Notes: generated by a model not told the origin, from the letters alone. 64,000 nt of DNA from Venturia oleaginea (GCA_013176395.1 JABMLP010000005.1:62001-126000); one strand, 5' to 3'; shown: positions 21,202-31,346, numbered from the stretch's first letter. A program made the numbers and translations.

Positions 21202-22806
21202 AAAAACAGCACACACAGCGAGAACTCAATTTTTGGAATTTACAGAAGTATCATCTAAGGATCATCAAAACACCTCTGCCAGTGGCCGCTCCGGCCTCTA
21301 GAGGCCATCGCGCGTCCCTCAGCGTCGATGAGATATCTCTAGAGTCGCCGTCGCGGCCACCGCAGAGCAAGCAGACGAATACATGAGCAAGCTACACGAA
21401 CGATGCGTCCACCAAAGACAACAGCAACCATCTAGTCACTATCTCCCGGCTAGTCCATCACCCCAGATGACACTGCAACGCTCCGAGTCGACGAGTCACT
21501 GCTAGAACGGCAATACCTTCAACACATCTCAAACACCAGACGCCCGGTGCGCAACAATCGGCACCACACACCACTGCAACGACTAGACAATCTCTCCCAA
21601 CGTCTTGGCAAACCGTCCTGCTACAAGCTGTTGCCCAGAGCCTTGAGCCTCTCCCCAAACTGTTGCGTCCCAGTTATGGCATTGGCAAGAGTAGGTGCGC
21701 GACACAGTAAGTAGTAAGGACGCATAGAAGGAGCCTATTGGCGGCAAATCCCCTCCCTGTAAGCTAGCAGACGTAGCCTTGAGCCTCTCCCCAGACTGTT
21801 GCGTCCCAGTTATGGCAGTGGCAAGAGTAGGTGCGCGATATAGCAAGCAGGGAGAGCGACTAGCAGCAGATAGGCTCCGACTATAAGACGACAGGTCTAC
21901 AACACAATCGGTGCGACACGATACGGCAGCTGCTAGAGAACCTCATCTACTATCGTCTCCGCAAACCGTCCTGCTGCAAGCTGATGTCCAGAGCCTTGAG
22001 CCTCTCCCCAAACTGTTGCCTCCCAGTTATGGCATTGGCAAGAGTAGGTGCGCAACACAGTAAGCAGTAAGGACGTATAGAAGGAGCTTATTGGCGGCAA
22101 ATCCCCTCCCTACAAGCCAGCAGACGTAGCCTTGAGCCTCTCCCCAGACTGTTGCGTCCCAGTTATGGCATTGGCAAGAGTAGGAGCGCGATATAGCAAG
22201 TAGGGAGAGCGACTAGCAGCAGATAGGCTCCGACTATAAGACGGCAGGTCTATAGCACGATCGGCGCCATACAATACGGCAGCTACCAGACAGCCTCGTC
22301 CACGGGCATACCCGGAGTATCACACCCAAGCAGCGAAATCACGACTACGATGGTTACTATTGTCTCCAGCATCACACAACCAAATACACCGCCGCATAGG
22401 AATCTGGTGCAAGGCAACTTTCACAAGCAGAAACATACTTAGGGAACCTATTGGCCTTGAGGGATAAGGCGAAACAGATAGACAAAGCTGAGCATTAGAG
22501 GGAGACTGTAGGTAAAAGGTTAGCGAAACACGAGGCATTGCCTTTTGAGTCTACATAGCACAGATATACTAGCAGAATAACCAGTATCTACAAGAGCCAG
22601 CGGGCATTTGGAGATACTGGTTAAGGGAAAAGAGGGAGGACGGAGGGGACAGCTGGTCTTGTTTCAGTGAACGGGGCGAAGTGGGGCGCGGTGGATTATA
22701 TAATCTATCACGTGTCGGCTGTCTGATGAAGTCCTCCTAACCGGACATAGCTGCCTGATTAAGCGGCTGCAACCGAGTAGGATAAAATCAATCAATCAAT
22801 CAATCA
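21202..22806 (+). mobile_element. Non-LTR retroelement (LINE-type tail), no RT
   Basis: This 1.6-kb insertion inside the LTR ends in a simple ATCA repeat (22786-22806) and is flanked by a 14-bp direct duplication, GTGTGGGAAGTGTG (21188-21201 and 22807-22820). A simple-repeat 3' tail and a variable-length target duplication are hallmarks of target-primed (non-LTR) retrotransposition. The 3' region at about 22725-22780 contains GTCC...GGAC and AGC...GCT stems before the tail. No reverse transcriptase or endonuclease frame is present, so it is non-autonomous or strongly deleted. Two tandem ~352-bp units fill its middle. Confidence 0.75.
21608..22300 (+). repeat. ~352-bp tandem duplication inside the non-LTR element
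   Basis: Two head-to-tail units start at about 21608 and 21961. Each contains two copies of a sub-repeat with GCCTTGAGCCTCTCCCCA and TCCCAGTTATGGCA, so the sub-repeat appears four times (about 21641, 21777, 21993, 22130). Confidence 0.75.
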
Positions 22807-23930
22807 GTGTGGGAAGTGTGGGAAGAGCCAAGAGGTGTGGGAAGAGCCAAGAGGTGTGGGAATACACCTTGGCACCCAGAACCAGAAGGGTATATAGGGA
22901 GGACGTTGGACGGACTTTCCTTTCTCTCTTCGTGGTTATCTCATGTTATGTTTCTCACATAGGAGCTTCTTCAACCTACTACAGTAACGACCGTTTACTT
23001 AGATACAATCAAGCACAAGTCATATGGACACGAAGCAAGCCCACCCCCAACCTTCACACTAACCGACAAGCGTTCAGGATTGATCTGAGGATCAAATCGG
23101 TTAGACGACAATTGAATTGGGAGATACATCGGACGGCTAGGATCTAGTGAGCCTCCAAAGAACCTGAGCAAGGAAAGGTACTTAAGGTAAGTACTTCCAG
23201 ACTGATATTGCCCTTACCCCAAACCCGCGGACCAGAACAAGAGAACACAGGTGTCAAGAAGGTCTTGACATAATCAACTGTGTTGAGAAACGAGTTCCCC
23301 GTAACAACAGGCATATATAGCGCATAGGCCTATAGACTACGTTAGACCGGGTTATTACCTAAAGCGTAACATGACTTAGTATACCCTCTTAAAAAATAAT
23401 TATTATAATAACAAAGAAAGTAGTAATAGAGGGAAAATAGAGTAACTTAATAGATATTTTCTGTATTCCTCCACCCAACCCGCCAAAATCTCTTGGCACG
23501 ACCAACTCATGTTACGACTCTTCAATTTTTTCGCTATCAACAATAGATTCCAAGTCTGTCGTGCTGTTTCTTGACCACTACTACTACTACGAGCATTCTT
23601 TGATCCCTGAGGCGCAACAGGCGCCTCAGCAGCTACCCGCGCTGCTGCAGTCCCATACTCCATAGTACAACCTTACTAGATCCGCTTTCTTTTACGCGAT
23701 TTTCGCTTCGTCATTACTGCCAATTGCTCTTCAAGCTCGTGGTTTCGTGCAATAAGTAGGGCGTTCTGGTGCAGCATCAATTCAGCGCCTTTAACAAGCT
23801 GTGAAAAGCCAGCCTGGGCAGTAACTGGTGACCGAGTAAAAGACTCGCTTACGAGCTTGGATTGGGATCCAAATTCATGAGTATTGCTTGGAGTCTTTGG
23901 CTGCCACGGCGTTTCTAGGAGACGGGGTTC

Positions 23931-24138
23931 TGTTAGATGATACAGCCGCTGTTGGATGATACCACAATTTCAGTTAGCCGCGAAGTGGATATCGGTGGCA
24001 TACAGCCGTCGGAATCATGTACCCGTCTTTTGATTTCAAAGCAATCACATCTGTATAACTATCGCTCGGTCACCGGTTCATTATGAACCTCATGCAATCC
24101 TTAATCCTCCTCATCTTTTCACTGTGTATCATTCAAGA
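23931..24138 (+). repeat. 5' LTR of copia-like element
   Basis: This 208-bp repeat begins TGTTAGATGATACAGCC and ends CATTCAAGA; a second copy lies at 25600-25807. The GGTTC duplication fixes the outer boundaries. Confidence 0.85.
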
Positions 24139-24152
24139 GTTATGAGCCCGGC
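24139..24152 (+). other. Primer-binding site, tRNA-iMet anticodon-arm type
   Basis: GTTATGAGCCCGGC follows the 5' LTR directly. It is complementary to the anticodon arm of initiator tRNA-Met (GGGCTCATAAC type), the half-tRNA priming known for copia-like elements. Confidence 0.55.
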
Positions 24153-24332
24153 TTGCCTACCCTCGTAAACACACCTTACCCTTTCTGGTTTCACCGCCGT
24201 GTATTGATACAACCCCCTCTATCAAACCCCATACACGCTAGTCCCATTAAGCCCATCTTTCAGTGTTTACAACGATTCTGCCATCGATCCAACATCCTCT
24301 CGGAATATACGAAAAGATCCCCGCCCACCACC

Positions 24333-24899
24333 ATGACGATGTCAGCTGCATTAGCATCGTCAAAGCTCAAGGGAGACTCCCTTGAAATCTTCCTTTCGGA
24401 CCCTACAAAGTGGAACGCCTTCCGCGATTGGATTCGTCAAATAGCAATTACCGACAATCTTTGGGAATACATTGATCCAGATTTTGAGCCCAAACCTATT
24501 GCTCTTACTCCATCTCAGCAAGCCCAGAACCCTCCCCCTGCTCAAGCCTATACAGAGCAACCTCTGTTGTACCTCCGAAGGGCCCCACTACCCGTCGACG
24601 TTGGCCTTACGCCAGCAACAATTGGCATTCCTGACAACGCGGCAAAACGGTGGGAATTTGAGTACGAATTGGGTGTTTTCAAGATTGAAAAAGTTGAGCA
24701 CGACTTGAAAGTTAAGGCAATGAAGGAGCTGAAAAACAAAATCTACGCCAACGTCTCCGCTGCATACGCAGTTCATCTTTGTCTATCAACAGAAGGTTGG
24801 ATCTATCAACTTCGCAGCCACAATCACAAGACCCGACATCGCCAAATCAGTCTCTCTCCTTTCAGAACATCTGCAAAACCCCAGCCAGCAGTGCTCTGA
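24333..24899 (+). CDS. Copia-like Gag fragment
   Basis: The start at 24333 (MTMSAALASSKLKGD) follows a leader and gives the typical Gag opening, with KWNAFRDWIRQIAITDNLWEYIDP. The same frame is open from 24153, but the peptide there is not Gag-like. Gag-like sequence ends near 24775. The last ~40 codons are RNase H-region DNA read in the wrong frame, up to the stop at 24897-24899. No zinc knuckle remains. It is a truncated capsid protein at best. Confidence 0.65.
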   Translation: MTMSAALASSKLKGDSLEIFLSDPTKWNAFRDWIRQIAITDNLWEYIDPDFEPKPIALTPSQQAQNPPPAQAYTEQPLLYLRRAPLPVDVGLTPATIGIPDNAAKRWEFEYELGVFKIEKVEHDLKVKAMKELKNKIYANVSAAYAVHLCLSTEGWIYQLRSHNHKTRHRQISLSPFRTSAKPQPAVL

Positions 24900-25545
24900 C
24901 GCCGCAGACCAAGTCATCATCTATCTATATCACTCTCGGTACCTCTCAATTCAGTTCAATGGCCTCAAAACTGAGAACGTCTTTTCATGTCATTCTGATG
25001 CATCTTTCGCCGATGATATCGCCACCCGCCGCAGCAGTGAAGGCTTCACGTTCAGCCTTTACGGTGGGCTTATTGACTGGAGAGCCACCAAACAAAAAAC
25101 AGTATCAACTTCTACCACTGAAGCTGAACTCCTCGCTCTTTCTGGAGCTTCACGCGAAATGATGTGGTGGAACCGCTTCTTTGAAGCTATCAGATTTAAC
25201 CCTCAAGAGCCTACAATCATCCACTGCGACAACCAGCAGACAGTCAAACTAATGAACCATGAATCTCCAAAACTAGTCACTCGGTTACGTCACGTCGACA
25301 TCCACCAAATGTGGCTCCGCCAACAGGTTCAAGCCTCTCTCATTATTGTTATCTGGATATCCACTGCTATGATGATCGCTGATGGAATGACGAAAATCCT
25401 GAGCCCTCAACAACATCAAAACTTCTTATCTCAACTCAATATGGTTGACGTCGAGCACGTCATCAAGGTATTGGCAAAATCACCTCCAACAACCACACCA
25501 AAACCAGCCAATCAGGCTTCACCAAACCTCAACACCAAGGACTGA
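24802..25545 (+). pseudogene. Copia RT end plus RNase H, 5'-deleted
   Basis: In the +1 frame relative to Gag this reads ATITRPDIAKSVSLLSEHL (end of RT), then RNase H with SDASFADD, TKQKTVSTSTTEAELLALS and IHCDNQQTVKLM, and the RLRHVDIHQMWLR tail, to a stop at 25543-25545. There is no own start codon, protease, integrase or RT catalytic YVDD motif. The catalytic Asp/Glu residues of RNase H look preserved. It could be translated only by a +1 shift from Gag. Confidence 0.7.
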
Positions 25546-25599
25546 AGTATCACCACTTGTCTATGTCATGTCAGGCCTGAGGCTAGCCCTGAGAGGGTG

Positions 25600-25807
25600 T
25601 GTTAGATGATACAGCCGCTGTTGGATGATACCACAATTTCAGTTAGCCGCGAAGTGGATATCGGTGGCATACAGCCGTCGGAATCATGTACCCGTCTTTT
25701 GATTTCAAAGCAATCACATCTGTATAACTATCGCTCGGTCACCGGTTCATTATGAACCTCATGCAATCCTTAATCCTCCTCATCTTTTCACTGTGTATCA
25801 TTCAAGA
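25600..25807 (+). repeat. 3' LTR of copia-like element
   Basis: No difference from the 5' LTR was seen in side-by-side reading. It is preceded by a purine tract (CCTGAGAGGGTG) and followed by GGTTC. Confidence 0.85.
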
Positions 25808-26042
25808 GGTTCTGGCGGCGGCTAATAACTGTACACCCACAATCATCGATTTTTCGGACTATTGCATACATGATTGCGACGATTGCAATTATTGTATGTT
25901 CAATGACTATTACATACATAAATTTCTGTAGCAATCAACAAAATTAATATAGTTATAGTCAACACAGTGGAGGGCAACTTACCGTGCAAAATTCTGCTCA
26001 AAAACCCGATTTCAGCAACACCAACAACCTCAAATTACACCT

Positions 26043-28756
26043 ATGGCGACACTATTATCAATCCAGGCGCTGTCCCAGCGGTCTCAAAAACCTCCTGCAC
26101 CTGAAGATATCCCTCTCTATCCAACGCTCCAGCTTGGAATGACTTTCGAGACTCTTGAGGAAGTCAAAAACCTCATTACCGACGCGATTGCGGCCTCCAA
26201 TGAGTCTTTCAACGTTAAGAACAGCAATCCCCAGTTCTGGCAACTCGAATGCCATGGTCGTGAGAAGCATACATGCCATTTCGCAATACGAGTAGCCCTC
26301 GTAGGCAAGCCAAAGGAGTGGAAGTTACGACAACTTAAGAAACATACGTGTCCCTCCCAGTGTCATGTTGGCTGGCAGCGCGTTCATTCAGTCAAATATT
26401 TCGCTCGACACCACTTCGATATCGTCGCCAATAATCGCAAACTCCCCTCGAAATTCGTACAAGATGAAGCACGTCTCGAGCAGGGCGACAAGATCTCCAG
26501 CCTGCAAGCCTATCACACTGTGGTAGCTACAGGTTAGGAACCAGACTAAAGGGGAGGAGAGTAAGCAATTTCAGTACATCAAACCCTTGCTCCTGGCGCT
26601 TCACGACGCGAAAATTCACGATCATGAGTTCATCTCTGAGGAGGAGGGAGACATTAGCGCAGATTGGGCGAACTCTGCGACTTATATAACGGCGCTACTA
26701 TCAAGTACAAGTCAGAGAGAGGTGTCTTTCAAGCCGCTGTAATTATGCTCTCGGCGTGTACTTTGGCTCTTGACAGATGTCGTAGTCTTCTCGTCTTTGA
26801 CGGCACTCACTGCTCCTCCAAATATGGAGGCATCCTGCTTGTTGTCACCACCGTGGATGCCGACGAAAACAACCTCCTTATAGCCTGGGCAATCGTACCT
26901 ACAGAGTCAAAAGATTGGTGGGAATGGTTCCTCGAAGCCATCGTCGAAAACCTCACAATGTTTGGCAGAGAAGAAGGCAATGACCCTAGAGAGTTTGCGA
27001 TAATCACTGACCGCGGCAAAGACCTCGTCCCAGCTATCACTAAGTACTTTCCCGGCTCCTGGCATTACTACTGTACCTGGCATCTTGCAGAGAATGTAGA
27101 TGACCACTTCAACAACATAATTACGGCCAAATTCAAGCAGATGTGCCGTGTCACCTCCCACCGCGAATTCCAAGCTCTTCTCAAAGAAATATGTGTTCTC
27201 AACCCGGAGGCGGCCAAGTATATTGAGGATATTGACAACGGCAAATTTGATCGCTGGGCATCCGCCTACGCGCCTTACGACGAGTTTCCTCGTTACGGAC
27301 ACACTACATCTGGCGTTGGAGAGTCAATGAACGGCAGATATCTTGATGAGAGGCGGAAGCCGATTCTGTACATGTTGGAAGACATCCGGACGGCCACAAG
27401 GAAGCTGTTCTATGACCGCGGCGAGTTCGAACAGAAGGACAATGTTTTTACGAGATTTGCCGTCAACCACATTGCAGATCGCAGAGATGTTGGCCGGAAG
27501 ATGATGTGCGTTCCACAGAAGAAAGGTATGTCAAAATCGCGCCATTTTGAAGCTCCTAAACTGACATTAGATAGGCAAGGCAATTGGACGACTTCTGAAC
27601 ACCGCCGCTATTGGCTGGCGCGTCGATTTAGATGCGGGAACTTGTACTTGCCTTGAGTGGCAGGACATACGTCTTCCCTGCGCTCATGCTTGGTGCGCTG
27701 CCGATTTCTTCAAAGTCGATTCTAATATCCTACTCTTTGGCACTGACAACGTCGAGAATCTAGTTCTAGGCGATGCAACCACCGGCATCCAAATCTACAT
27801 GGCTCAACGCTATATAGGGACCTACCTTCCTTCCTGTCGCACAATCCTTGTTAATGAACTGATGCCCGACAACGTTACTGAGCCTCCGGAGTTGAAAGAC
27901 AATGGCCCTGGCCGCCCTCGGGAGAAGCGCTTCCGAAAACACAGTGTCCTCTCACAAATTAAGCAAAATTCGAAGCGCAAAAACCCCGAGTCACGTTCAG
28001 AGAAGAGCCAGGAAAAAGAGAAGGTCACAATTGAGGTTTCAGATAACGAGAAGAGCGACGAGGATGACACTGACCCGGGGGCAGAGGGGAGTCGCGAAGC
28101 GTTCCCAAATGAATGGTGTAGTATAGTTTGTAGGCGATGCTTTCACAGTCGGGCGGTTCACCCGTACGGGTACCCGCCATAATAATATAATGGTGTAGTA
28201 TCGCGGGGTTATAGAGTTATACGTGTAGGTTTTATTGTATCACTTCTGTAGGTGAGATCTTTCTCATCTGTTTGTCAAGGATAATGAGCCCTCTGAGGAT
28301 AAGGTAATACGACGTAGGCATCAAGAAGAGCGTGCTAGCATTGGGGCTAGGAACTCTGAGCTTGCAAAGAGACACCACGGCATCGAGACTATTGAGGAAT
28401 ATCGCGAGTTTCACGCCGCTGAAATCGCTGAATCAGATGCTCAAGAACAGCTCGAAAAGGTACGACAGAAGGGCACTAAACTCCAGGCAAAAGCAGTACA
28501 ATTGGCAGACGAGATCAGCGAGATTCGGGCGACAATTGAAACACCAAGCTTACCACTATCCTCACCACCGGCATTACTACAGAAGAGCCGTAAGCGAGCT
28601 GCCAAAGCCCCTCCAGCACCACGCGCTCCCACCAAGCGACGTGGTAATTACAAGAAGCTATCCTGTGCATTCTGCGGCTCAAAAAACCATATGAGTGACG
28701 CCTGCGATGCCAGCGAGATTGGTAGGGACATTGAGTTGTTATCGGAGGAAGAATGA
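26043..28756 (+). pseudogene. MULE transposase with SWIM and zinc-knuckle motifs
   Basis: This is a FAR1/MULE family transposase. The N-terminal WRKY/GCM1-like zinc domain (26043-26537) has a CHGREKHTCHF..HTC pattern. The MULE catalytic domain (26690-27525) has FDGTHCSSKYGG, ITDRGKDLVPA and YYCTWHLAENV. A GT..AG intron at 27526-27574 with a CTGAC branch site restores the next frame, which carries the SWIM finger CTCLEWQDIRLPCAHAW (about 27640). The tail, to 28756, is charged, then coiled coil (EYREFHAAEIAESDAQEQLEK), then the zinc knuckle CAFCGSKNHMSDAC, read after a further intron or break at about 28130-28265. The stop at 26535-26537 and a frame change near 26690 have no convincing splice explanation, so I treat the gene as broken near its middle. 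Confidence 0.75.
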
Positions 28757-29094
28757 GCGATTTTGAGGCCGCCGGCAGTATGTACAGCGGCCTTAGCACG
28801 GTTCTGAGCGAGATATTTGAGCAAAAATGATGAATCTAATTGAGTTGATTCGATTGCCGTGTAGTTTGAGTTTGTACATTATTCAAATGCGGTTAGCGCC
28901 ATTCTATGGCGATGGTCGGCGTAATGCCCCTGAGATTGACTTCGATTACAGCAGCGACTCAATGCGATAAATGGCTGAACCTTTTGGCCTCAAACATACA
29001 ATCAGTGACTATCGCATACAATTATAATGAATAAAACATACACGAATTTGTGTTCATGCCAAATGATTGTGGTAGTCATTGCGTGTATGTGCTG
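28757..29094. other. 3' non-coding part of the MULE
   Basis: AT-rich sequence between the transposase stop and the right terminal inverted repeat. No gene is seen. Confidence 0.5.
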
Positions 29095-29280
29095 GTCCGA
29101 AAAATCGATGATTGTGGTTGTTCAGTCATTAGCCGGAAATTTTTGTCCTCGTCCCAAACAAACTTCTTCCTCCTTCAATGCCTCCCATCGACCAAACGAA
29201 TATCTTCACCAGGTTTGTAACACGGGCCATATCACCACCATCGCACAAACCACTAACGATCTCATAGGGACAAAAAGAAT

Positions 29281-29361
29281 TGCGTGGACCGAGAATCGAA
29301 CTCGGGGCCCGTGCATATTGCTGAGTGGCAAGCACGGATTTTACCACTAAACCACCCACGC
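29281..29361 (-). tRNA. tRNA-Gly (anticodon GCC) with 10-nt intron
   Basis: Read on the minus strand, the 7-bp acceptor stem GCGTGGG pairs with TCCACGC (one G-T). A D-arm with TTTAGTGGTAAAA follows. The anticodon stem is CGTGC/GCACG and the T-arm is CCGAGTTCGATTCTCGG, with discriminator A. Seventeen bases lie between the anticodon-stem strands, which fits loop TTGCCAT with a 10-nt intron (CTCAGCAATA) after position 37. The A-box and B-box (GGTTCGATTCC-like) are present. Confidence 0.93.
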
Positions 29362-29791
29362 TTATGCATCAATAAATATATTTGATGGATATATAAAGTA
29401 AAAAATGTTCACAGAGACGGAGGGTATTTTGGTCGCATGAATCGTACGAGTCGCATTGAAAGCCACGAAAGCCATTCCCCAAAGAAACCGCGTAAAAGGA
29501 TGACAATCGGCCCTGAAAAAAAAAAAATCTGAATTCGATGCCAGGAAACCATCGCTATTAGAAGAATATCTCATCCAAACATTCTCTCTGCGCGCTGGTA
29601 CTACAAAATTGGAATATTCGAAAACAAGAACAAGGAGATGACAAGTGAACATTGACAAAGCCAAACCAAGCATGAATACCTTATTCCCGGCCGTTCCATC
29701 CAAAACCTCGTCTCAACAAAGACAAAACAACTCAGTTCCCCTGCCCCGATTGAAGAAAACAGAACCCAACCTACAGCGCTCCCGAAACAAA
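29362..29791. other. Spacer between tRNA-Gly and membrane-protein gene
   Basis: Contains a poly-A run near 29515-29528. The open frames on both strands show no domain. This is the 3' flank of the gene ending at 29792. Confidence 0.4.
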
Positions 29792-31346
29792 TCAACGCGT
29801 CAAGTACACTCCCTCATCTTCCGGTTCAATTGCTCCGCCCTTACCTTTATCGACGCGCTTCGGAGGCTGTATAGCAACATTCTCGGTATTCATGCTGTTC
29901 TCTGTGCCTGCTTGGTTCAAATGACGACTGAAATTCGGTATACCCGACGTGGCCACTTGCCACATTGTTTGGAGATTGCTTAAATGCTGAGGTGTTTCTG
30001 CAGCAACCTTCTCTGCCTTCTTCCTATTCTCAGCGTCCGTTTGCTTCCCAGAGCGACTGCTTTGTGGTGTATTTGTCGAAATTATTGACAGCGTCTTTTT
30101 GCCTTTGTCGACACGCTGCGATGATTCTGCAGAGGATTCCCCTGCCTTCTTGATGCCCTTGTTACCCATCTTGGAGTTTGACGGACCAGAGGCCGTCGAG
30201 ACCGTTGACCCTGATTGTTGAGTACCAGTGCGGCCATCTTGTCGAAGATCTTCCGGTTCTTCTCTTGTCGTACTGGGCACAGCCACCTCTATATCCACTG
30301 TCTCAAACGGATCTCGATGGGGTACGTGTCTGTCATTCCCCTCAAGATCCTGATAGGGCAAAGAAGCTAAATCTTTTGCTTCTTGCCCGTCCATACCCAT
30401 GGTTCTAGCTACGCTGGATCTGACTGAACCAATTTTACTTCTGATGGAATCCGATGAGGTTTCCCGCTCGTGCTTAGATGAGATAACATCCCCAATGTCA
30501 TCTCCAAAGGGAGCGAGTGATCGAGTTTTGCCACTACTCAATGAGCTTCCCCGATCGTGTCTGAGTGAGGCTATATCCTCAAAGTTGACTTCTTGTGTAT
30601 TGAGTGGAGGTCGATTGCGTGAAAATCGATTCTTGCCACTGTTGAGCCCCGCTGAGACTTTCCGCCGCGGGGGCCGGTTTGGATCCTCCAACCACCGTCC
30701 TTGCGAACCTCCGAGATCTGAATGAGTCAGAGGCCTTGGCGGATGCAGAGCTCAACTTACTGTTAGCCATATGTGCTGCAGAAAAGTCTTGTAGTTCTTG
30801 CATATCCATGCGTCCCCGTGCTGTTTGGTTTGTCTCACGCTCTGGTTTAGCCCCCCTTGCTTTAATTAGGTTATACGCTCCCCAATTCCATGTGAAAAAC
30901 GTTACAGGAGCGTCAATGCCACCTGCCAAAACCGACACCATACCAATAACCCCCGGCTCCGAACTTGCTGATCCGCAGTACTTCATGTTCATATAAGTTA
31001 TGATAAGGAGAAACGTCAGGGCTGCAATGACAAGGAGGAGAAGTGTCGACCCAATGAACTGGCGCCCTTGCCGTCGGAGTGGTTTTCCTTTGCTCGAGGT
31101 GGTGACGAACACGAGAATGCCGGTCAACGCGACCATTGGTATCATCGCACCGAAAGCGATCCAGGCCGAATCGGTCGGGCTTATATGTTCAAGGAACAGG
31201 GCGTATTTCGAGCATCGATCTGGGGTCTGTGGCTCGGGTACATTGCTCCTCTGAAAGAATTGGTTGGGCGGATACATTGAGGCTATCGGGAGGAAGCCGA
31301 AGATTAGATGCTTGGTGAAATAGAAGATGATAATGGCTTTACACAA
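29792..31346 (-). CDS. Putative multi-pass membrane protein with polar C-terminal tail
   Basis: I assign two exons: 31346-30761 and 30717-29792 (503 residues), with a short 43-nt intron (GTAAGTT...CTGAC..CAG). The splice joins ANSKLSS-type sequence to the frame starting LGGSQGRWLEDP and opens about 300 further codons. The N-terminal half has several hydrophobic segments: an optional first one (residues 3-20), WIAFGAMIPMVALTGILVFV, FIGSTLLLLVIAALTFLLII, and GMVSVLAGGIDAPVTFFTW. The tail is Ser/Lys/Glu-rich and disordered. Met24 (31277, MYPPNQFF) is an alternative start. Without splicing the protein would stop after about 255 residues. The family is unknown to me; fungal hypothetical membrane proteins have similar layouts. 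Confidence 0.65.

Larger units (their letters stand above)
20974..23306. repeat. Solo LTR copy 2, ACAGG duplication, interrupted
   Basis: It has the same sequence as 10772-11485 but is split into 20974-21201 and 22807-23306 by an inserted element. The flanks are ACAGG at 20969-20973 and 23307-23311. Removing it restores the inverted repeat of the surrounding pogo-like element exactly, which proves insertion into that element. Confidence 0.9.
19859..23385 (-). mobile_element. Pogo-like transposon 2, host of nested insertions
   Basis: The long terminal inverted repeats can be read once the inserted LTR is removed. The left side, at 19905-19945, contains CTATAGGCCTATGCGCC, CATATATGCCTG and TGCGCCAACC. 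Its inverse, GGTTGGCGCACAGG plus CATATATAGCGCATAGG, is recovered by joining 20960-20973 to 23312-23335. Outside this both ends carry a TTATTACCTAAARCGTAAC block. The transposase gene inside is truncated. The exact outer ends and target duplication are uncertain. Confidence 0.7.
23931..25807 (+). mobile_element. Copia-like deletion element with identical LTRs
   Basis: This is a 1.88-kb element bounded by 208-bp LTRs (23931-24138 and 25600-25807) that look identical base for base. A GGTTC target duplication flanks it (23926-23930 and 25808-25812). It keeps gag and the RT end/RNase H region but has lost protease, integrase and most of RT. Identical LTRs indicate a very recent insertion, so this deleted form was probably mobilised in trans. 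A GAGAGGG purine tract precedes the 3' LTR. Confidence 0.85.
23403..25819 (-). pseudogene. C-terminal relic of a third pogo transposase
   Basis: On the minus strand, sequence just before 25819 and from 23930 to about 23665 encodes the typical C-terminal tail of fungal pogo transposases: PPPEPRLLETPWQPK, NTHEFGSQSKLVSESFTRSP, LVKGAELMLHQNALLIARN, ELEEQLAVMTKRKSRKRKR. A further block to about 23430 contains YGTAAARVAAEAPVAPQGSK. The catalytic domain is missing. The relic is split by the copia-like element (23931-25807) and ends at the terminal repeat of the MULE at 25820. Confidence 0.75.
25820..29134 (+). mobile_element. Mutator-like element (MULE, FAR1/Hop class)
   Basis: This is bounded by ~40-bp terminal inverted repeats: left 25820-25859 and right 29095-29134. 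They share ACAATCATCGATTTTTCGGAC and GGCTAATRACTG with only a few mismatches. AT-rich subterminal sequence with CATACA motifs lies inside both ends. It contains one MULE-type transposase gene with a SWIM zinc finger. The expected 8-10 bp target duplication is not visible (TCTGGCGGC versus GGAAATTTT). Confidence 0.8.

Noticed and set aside
22720..22765. CTGATGA followed by a GTCC...GGAC stem in the 3' end of the non-LTR element, resembling a hammerhead ribozyme core
   Set aside because: The GAAA that must follow stem II is absent and no stem I/III partners are seen; it is more likely a 3' UTR stem used by the LINE machinery.
27526..27574. Frameshift in the MULE transposase at the SWIM finger
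   Set aside because: A GT..AG intron with a CTGAC branch site restores the conserved frame exactly.
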